A stretch of 39,280 bases of DNA from CACKLF01 sp002725175. GTDB taxonomy: Bacteria; Pseudomonadota; Alphaproteobacteria; Rhodobacterales; Rhodobacteraceae. The notes beneath the pieces were generated by a model. It worked only from the letters and a program-made list of their open reading frames with translations. It did no database searches and was not told the origin of the DNA. The stretch lies in assembly GCA_002725175.2 (NCBI GenBank), contig PBQX02000119.1:1-39280 (forward strand). Direction: 5' to 3'. Made by a program: the position numbers and the translations under genes. Below are positions 34,994-39,280 of this stretch, one piece after another (the first letter of the stretch is position 1; each line of letters starts with the position of its first letter).

Positions 34994-35740
34994 ATGGTTT
35001 CTGAATTAATAAAAAAATGCATCAAATCATTTGAAGATCTTCTAGAAAATCAAAGTGATAAAACCTTAATTAAATTCTTTTTGGAAGACCTCAGAAGCTT
35101 AAAGATAGAAGACTTTGGTGGGATAGATGAAGTTGCAAGTGGAAAGGATTTCCCTAAAAATGTTCAAAAATATTTAAAAGAGATAAAGAGTGGAATTGAT
35201 AACTCTTGTACACTTGATTCTTCACTTTTTGATATTTCTAAATATTTAAACTGGTACCAGCTTTTTGATGGAGAGGGAATAGATCCATCTCTGGCAGAGG
35301 GTCTTTTTGCAGCACAAATTGTTGGGAAAAAAGGTTTAGTGAAATCTAATAACTTCTATATGGGGCTTTTCCTGCTGTGCCCTAATGTTCACTATCCACT
35401 GCACCAACATAATGCATTAGAAATATATTATGCTTCCTCTGGTACGTTGCAATTGCAACATGGTAGAAGAAAAATGCCTTTCCTTATAAAAAATGGCGAA
35501 TATTCTATCACTCCCAGCAATCAGGTGCACTCCCTCACTACTAGCAATGAACCTTGTCTTCTTTGCTATATGTGGGTCAGCGGAACTGGAACACTTCTTG
35601 GCCCAAACTGGTGGTGGGAGGAACAAAAAGATGGTTCATGGAAGCGTATATGCTGGGAACGCCAAGAAGACTCTAGTTGGGCAATAACTGGCTCCGAAAA
35701 CCTAACAAATAGAATAATAGATAGCTCCGGAGACTCTTAA
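34994..35740 (+). CDS. Cupin of the DMSP-lyase-like (DddQ/DddL/DddK) superfamily, copy 2
   Basis: 248-residue paralogue of the protein at 30438, with the same helical N-terminal half and C-terminal cupin. The active-site pattern is YPLHQHNALEIYY, giving Y134, H137, H139, E143, Y145 and H179. Long blocks are shared with copy 1, such as GLFAAQ, PSNQVHSL, WWW, SWERQ/CWERQ-type and GSE-LT near the end. Every predicted metal and catalytic residue is kept in both, so neither copy looks degenerate. ATG 34994 is preferred to TTG 34988; AAGGG lies upstream. It is flanked by two PhyH dioxygenase genes, 33 bases after the first and 22 before the second. Beta-elimination chemistry is inferred; the substrate is open. 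Confidence 0.78.
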   Translation: MVSELIKKCIKSFEDLLENQSDKTLIKFFLEDLRSLKIEDFGGIDEVASGKDFPKNVQKYLKEIKSGIDNSCTLDSSLFDISKYLNWYQLFDGEGIDPSLAEGLFAAQIVGKKGLVKSNNFYMGLFLLCPNVHYPLHQHNALEIYYASSGTLQLQHGRRKMPFLIKNGEYSITPSNQVHSLTTSNEPCLLCYMWVSGTGTLLGPNWWWEEQKDGSWKRICWERQEDSSWAITGSENLTNRIIDSSGDS

Positions 35741-35762
35741 AGGCTTTTTAAGGTTTGAAATA

Positions 35763-36563
35763 ATGCAAGATCACGAATTAGATAACTTGAGTAAATTTTA
35801 TGAAAAAAACGGATATGTTTCTCCGGTAAAATTGTTGAGCGAAGCTGAAGCGGCAAAGCATCGCAACCGCCTGGAAGAAGCAGAGAAAAAGCTTGGTTCA
35901 TTACATTACCGCTCTAAGGTACACACTATTCTTACTTCGCCTTTTGAATTAGCCACAAGCTCAAAGGTTTTAGATTTAATTGAGAAATTAATTGGCCCCA
36001 ACATATTACTTTATAATGTTACTTATATTATCAAGGAGCCAAATTCACCAGATCATGTAAGTTGGCATCAGGATCTTACCTATTGGGGGTTAAGCCATGA
36101 TGACCAGGTAAGTATGTGGTTAGCACTGTCACCAGCAACCAAAGAAAGTGGTTGCATGAGAATGATCCCTGAAAGCCATAAGAATGGCCAATTAAATCAC
36201 GAGACTACGAATGATGAATTCAACGTACTTTATCAGGGTCAAACAGTTCGTGATATTAATGAAAATGAATCATGTCTTTGTCCTTTATGTCCAGGAGAGG
36301 CAACTTTTCACCACGGATGGACACTCCATGCCTCTACACCCAACCATAGTAATGACCGTCGTATTGGGTTAAATGTTCAGTATCTTGCAACTCACGTAAG
36401 TCAGAAAAAACATGATAACGACAGCGTAATTCTAGTTCGTGGTGAAGATACATATCAAAATTTTAATTTAGATGTTCCAGCAAAAGTCGACTTAGATGCC
36501 GACGCTTTGAACCGCCAATTAGAACTGGAGAAATTATACATAGAGACTGCCGGAAGAAAATAG
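35763..36563 (+). CDS. PhyH-family Fe(II)/2-oxoglutarate dioxygenase, copy B
   Basis: 266-residue dioxygenase from a different branch than copy A. The iron ligands are H102 and D104 (WHQDLTYWGL) and H189 (WTLHAST), with R200 (RRIGLNVQY) for 2-oxoglutarate. The sequence VSMWLALSPATKESGCMRMIPESHK is the typical PhyH middle block. THVSQKKHDN and the C-terminal Asp-rich helix are not shared with copy A. The gene ends one base before the ATG of the PLP enzyme that follows, so the two are translationally coupled. This suggests consecutive steps: hydroxylation next to an amino-bearing carbon, then cleavage or dehydration by the PLP enzyme. The substrate remains unknown. Confidence 0.87.
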   Translation: MQDHELDNLSKFYEKNGYVSPVKLLSEAEAAKHRNRLEEAEKKLGSLHYRSKVHTILTSPFELATSSKVLDLIEKLIGPNILLYNVTYIIKEPNSPDHVSWHQDLTYWGLSHDDQVSMWLALSPATKESGCMRMIPESHKNGQLNHETTNDEFNVLYQGQTVRDINENESCLCPLCPGEATFHHGWTLHASTPNHSNDRRIGLNVQYLATHVSQKKHDNDSVILVRGEDTYQNFNLDVPAKVDLDADALNRQLELEKLYIETAGRK

Positions 36564-36564
36564 A

Positions 36565-37623
36565 ATGAACCTTACGGAAATAGAGACCCCTTCAGTTTTA
36601 ATTGATTTAGATATAGTTGAAAACAACATTGATAAGTATCAGTCCTACTGCAATAAAAAAGGTATAAACCTTCGGCCACATATAAAGACCCATAAGATCC
36701 CTGAACTTGCGAATCTCCAACTAAAGGCCGGAGCTATAGGAGTCACTTGTCAAAAAATTAGTGAAGCTGAAGCAATGATTTCAGAGGGAGGAATAGATGA
36801 TATTCTAATAACCTTTAATATTTTTGGCCAAAAAAAACTCGATCGCTTAAGAATACTATCTGGCCAAGTAAAACTATCAGTTGTTGCAGATAATATACAA
36901 TGCGTACAAGGTTTATCGGATACATTTAAAAATGAAAAATCCCAACTGACAGTATTGGTAGAGTGTGATACTGGTGCTTTAAGGTGTGGTGTAGTCACCC
37001 CAAGGGAAGCATGTGAGCTTGCGAAGAAAATTTCATCTTTACCAGGCTTATCATTTGGTGGATTAATGACCTACCCACCAATTTCTCAATCAGAAAAGAT
37101 TAATATTTTCTTAGGGAAGGCCAAAGACCTCATAGAAGCTTCTGGCATCCCAGTTCCTGTTATCTCTATTGGCGGTTCGCCAAATATGTGGGAGGTGGAG
37201 AAAATACCTCTTGGTACCGAGTATCGAATAGGTACCTATATTTATAATGATCGCTCATTAATGGAACGCAGTAATTGCTTAGAAAGCGATTGTGGCTTAA
37301 CAATCCTAGCTACTGTTATTTCAACACCAGAGCCTCATAGAGCTGTGATTGATGCTGGATCTAAAGTTTTGACCTCTGATCTTTTTGGGCTCAAAGGTCA
37401 TGGTTATATAATTGGCTTTCCAAAATTAAGCATATCTAATCTATCAGAGGAGCACGGATGCATAATAGGAGAAGGTGAGACAGGATTAAAAATTGGCCAA
37501 AAGGTACGCATAATACCAAACCATGCATGTGTTGTTAGCAATATGATGGATGAAGTCATGTTCATTAGAGGAGATACCTTTGTTAAAAAGCAACCCGTAG
37601 TAGCAAGAGGACAAGTTTTATGA
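36565..37623 (+). CDS. D-threonine aldolase / D-serine dehydratase-like PLP enzyme (DSD1, alanine-racemase fold)
   Basis: 352-residue fold-type III PLP enzyme. TPSVLIDLDIVENNI opens the barrel, and RPHIKTHK (about 37-44) holds the PLP lysine. The metal site near the C-terminus reads PNHAC, giving H320 and C322. Members include D-threonine aldolase, D-serine dehydratase and D-threo-3-hydroxyaspartate dehydratase. A His-x-Cys pair is what I associate with the zinc-dependent dehydratases, while the manganese aldolase pattern is His-x-Asp; this is suggestive only. All act on beta-hydroxy D-amino acids. It starts one base after a PhyH dioxygenase and is followed by an aldehyde dehydrogenase. That fits either retro-aldol cleavage to an aldehyde or dehydration to a keto acid. 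Confidence 0.85.
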   Translation: MNLTEIETPSVLIDLDIVENNIDKYQSYCNKKGINLRPHIKTHKIPELANLQLKAGAIGVTCQKISEAEAMISEGGIDDILITFNIFGQKKLDRLRILSGQVKLSVVADNIQCVQGLSDTFKNEKSQLTVLVECDTGALRCGVVTPREACELAKKISSLPGLSFGGLMTYPPISQSEKINIFLGKAKDLIEASGIPVPVISIGGSPNMWEVEKIPLGTEYRIGTYIYNDRSLMERSNCLESDCGLTILATVISTPEPHRAVIDAGSKVLTSDLFGLKGHGYIIGFPKLSISNLSEEHGCIIGEGETGLKIGQKVRIIPNHACVVSNMMDEVMFIRGDTFVKKQPVVARGQVL

Positions 37624-37642
37624 TGCCTTCTAAGGAAATAAA

Positions 37643-39037
37643 TTGAAAGAAATATTAGAGATTCAAAAGCAGGCTTTCATTAAAAATGGGCCACCAACTT
37701 ATAAAGAACGTATAGACAGTTTAAGACGATGCATAGCGCTTATAGAAGCACATGAAGGATTACTAATTGAAACTCTAAATCAAGATTTTATCCACAGATC
37801 AAAAGATGAAATTAAAATTTCAGAAATAGACCAAACGATTAGAAATTTATTATTTACCATAAAAAATCTAAAGAAATGGATGAAGCCAAAAAGACGAAGC
37901 CCTTCACTTGGCACAGGTTTACTTGGTGCCAAATCGATAATGAATCCGACACCGTTAGGAACAGTTGGTATTATAGCCCCGTGGAATTTTCCTGTTGGAA
38001 TGGTATTTTATCCCGCTGCCTCCATTCTTGCGTCAGGAAACAAAATAATGGCCAAACCATCTGAAATTACCCCCAACACAGCGAATCTTATAAAAGAAGC
38101 TGTAGGGAAATATTTTGATCCATCTGAATTTTCAGTTGTTTTAGGTGGGCCAGAAGTAGGTGAAGAATTTTCAGCCCTTCCTCTAGATCATCTGCTTTAT
38201 ACGGGTAGCAATACTATTGCAAAAAAAGTATTAAAAAATACAGCCAAGAATTTAGTCCCTACCACTTTAGAACTTGGTGGAAAGAGTCCAACCATCATAT
38301 CAGGCGATGCTAACCTTAATCTTGCCGCAAAAAGAATACTTTTTGCTAAAACTATGAATGCAGGTCAAATTTGTCTCGCTCCTGATTACATTTTTCTAGA
38401 AAAGAAGCTGCAAGAAAAGTTTGTAGAGCAATTACAAAACATATTTGAAAGTTATTATCCAAAGGGTCACGAGGATGACTACACTTCAATGGTTAATGAT
38501 AAGCATTACGAGAGAATGAATTTATATATAGAAGACGCAAGATCTAAGGGAGCCCAAATTGTTGAGATAGGTCGTGGAAAACCAAAAAATCAAAACACAA
38601 TTTTAACAAAAGTCATTCTTGGAGTTACTGATGATATGGAGGTTATGAAAAATGAAATCTTTGGTCCACTTCTCCCCATAATGCTTTATGAGGACTTAAA
38701 TGAAGTTGTGGAATATATTAATGCTCATGATAATCCATTAGGTCTTTATTTTTTTGGCGACAGAAAGTCTGAACAAGATTTTATCATTAATAATACTAGA
38801 TCCGGTGGAGTAACTATTAATGATTCCTTATTTCATATCTTGCAATCCAGACTTCCATTTGGAGGGGTCGGAGAGTCTGGTTACGGTTGCTATCATGGTT
38901 ACGAGGGATTTCTTAACTTTTCAAACTTGCGAAGCATTTACTACCAAACTCGCTCTGATACATTGCTTTCAATGATGAGACCCCCTCGTGGTAAACATTT
39001 TGGTTTCCTGTCTAAAATTTTAAGAAGATTAGGCTGA
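37643..39037 (+). CDS. Aldehyde dehydrogenase (coniferyl-aldehyde/class 3-like)
   Basis: 464-residue NAD(P)+-dependent aldehyde dehydrogenase, of the shorter class that includes class 3 and CalB-type enzymes. Landmarks are PLGTVGIIAPWNFPVGM with the catalytic Asn (about 108-124), TLELGGKSP with general-base Glu (about 210), NAGQICLAPDY with catalytic Cys (about 244), and EIFGPLLPIM. The C-terminal tail PFGGVGESGYGCYHGYEGFLNFS is typical of class 3. The tail ends basic (KILRRLG). The start is TTG 37643, with AAGGA six bases before it; no ATG is close. It lies 19 bases after the PLP enzyme. Its role is probably to oxidise an aldehyde made by the pathway. Confidence 0.93.
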   Translation: MKEILEIQKQAFIKNGPPTYKERIDSLRRCIALIEAHEGLLIETLNQDFIHRSKDEIKISEIDQTIRNLLFTIKNLKKWMKPKRRSPSLGTGLLGAKSIMNPTPLGTVGIIAPWNFPVGMVFYPAASILASGNKIMAKPSEITPNTANLIKEAVGKYFDPSEFSVVLGGPEVGEEFSALPLDHLLYTGSNTIAKKVLKNTAKNLVPTTLELGGKSPTIISGDANLNLAAKRILFAKTMNAGQICLAPDYIFLEKKLQEKFVEQLQNIFESYYPKGHEDDYTSMVNDKHYERMNLYIEDARSKGAQIVEIGRGKPKNQNTILTKVILGVTDDMEVMKNEIFGPLLPIMLYEDLNEVVEYINAHDNPLGLYFFGDRKSEQDFIINNTRSGGVTINDSLFHILQSRLPFGGVGESGYGCYHGYEGFLNFSNLRSIYYQTRSDTLLSMMRPPRGKHFGFLSKILRRLG

Positions 39038-39077
39038 TTAGTTATTGGAGACTTTGATAAATTAGGGAATTAATAAA

Positions 39078-39280
39078 ATGACAAATAAAATAGCTATAAT
39101 TACTGGAGGTTTATCTGGAATTGGCTTGGCCTCGGCGAAAGCATTAACCCAAGAAGGCCATACGGTTATCATCGGATCTCGCCGATGTAATACTAAGGAG
39201 GCTTCCTCAGTTCAAAATTCCCTAGATAAAAAAGTTATTTTCTATCAACTAGACGTTTCTGACAAAAAATCTGTAGCAAG
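39078..39280 (+). CDS. Short-chain dehydrogenase/reductase, 5' part only
   Basis: N-terminal 67 codons of an SDR, cut by the window end. The dinucleotide-binding motif TGGLSGIG (residues 9-16) follows the strand KIAIIT. A second strand, TVIIGSRR, and then YQLDVSDKKSV with the Asp that contacts the adenine ring are in the usual places. The Arg-Arg after strand 2 hints at NADP preference. The catalytic Ser-Tyr-Lys lies beyond the window. It follows the aldehyde dehydrogenase by 40 bases on the same strand and probably belongs to the same operon. Confidence 0.9.
   Translation, partial: MTNKIAIITGGLSGIGLASAKALTQEGHTVIIGSRRCNTKEASSVQNSLDKKVIFYQLDVSDKKSVA

Noticed and set aside
34115..36563. Reading the PhyH genes as phytanate or ectoine hydroxylation genes
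   Set aside because: The family name only reflects fold; no ectoine synthesis genes or phytol-degradation genes are nearby, so a specific name is not justified.

Overview
The window is a compact, AT-rich piece of bacterial chromosome (about 35-40 % GC by eye). It carries 29 supportable protein genes, two of them cut by the window edges, and no rRNA, tRNA, CRISPR array or insertion sequence. A proteobacterium is most likely, and a marine alphaproteobacterium fits best. The reasons are an enolase-superfamily enzyme very like the hydroxyproline-betaine epimerase of Pelagibaca, a non-pyrrolysine MttB-like methyltransferase, two DMSP-lyase-type cupins, several Rieske and PhyH oxygenases, and a Tat-exported family-5 solute-binding protein. 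The genus assignment is inference. Isolated N bases cluster in a few segments (about 1.27-2.77, 3.6-4.35, 6.9-7.15, 24.69-24.84, 26.4-28.3 and 33.1-33.5 kb) and do not break reading frames.

Left part (1-9 kb): the end of an acyl-CoA synthetase, a rhodanese, HtpX protease, a LysE-type exporter and an orphan RdhA/QueG-like corrinoid iron-sulfur protein run on the plus strand. On the minus strand, O-acetylhomoserine sulfhydrylase, an MttB-like methyltransferase and an HpbD-like epimerase may form one operon. A DecR-like Lrp/AsnC regulator is divergent from them.

Middle (9-24.7 kb): mostly housekeeping and envelope genes. There is a tightly coupled RND exporter / LolA-like protein / outer-membrane protein operon, then photolyase, a YghU-type glutathione transferase, pyruvate carboxylase, a Na+/H+ antiporter, a GFA-family zinc protein, an acetyltransferase, a first Rieske oxygenase and an EamA transporter.

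Right part (24.9-39.3 kb): the most interesting region. A complete peptide/opine-type ABC importer (binding protein, hairpin, two permeases, fused double ATPase) is followed by a DMSP-lyase-type cupin and a GbcA-like Rieske oxygenase. After an opposing glutamate dehydrogenase comes a run of PhyH oxygenase, second cupin, second PhyH oxygenase, D-threonine-aldolase/D-serine-dehydratase-type PLP enzyme, aldehyde dehydrogenase and a short-chain dehydrogenase cut by the window end. Together these look like uptake plus stepwise oxidative breakdown of a small methylated zwitterion (a betaine, DMSP-like compound or N-methylated hydroxy amino acid). I do not recognise this combination as a described pathway, and the substrate cannot be read from sequence. 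Several genes appear to start with TTG.
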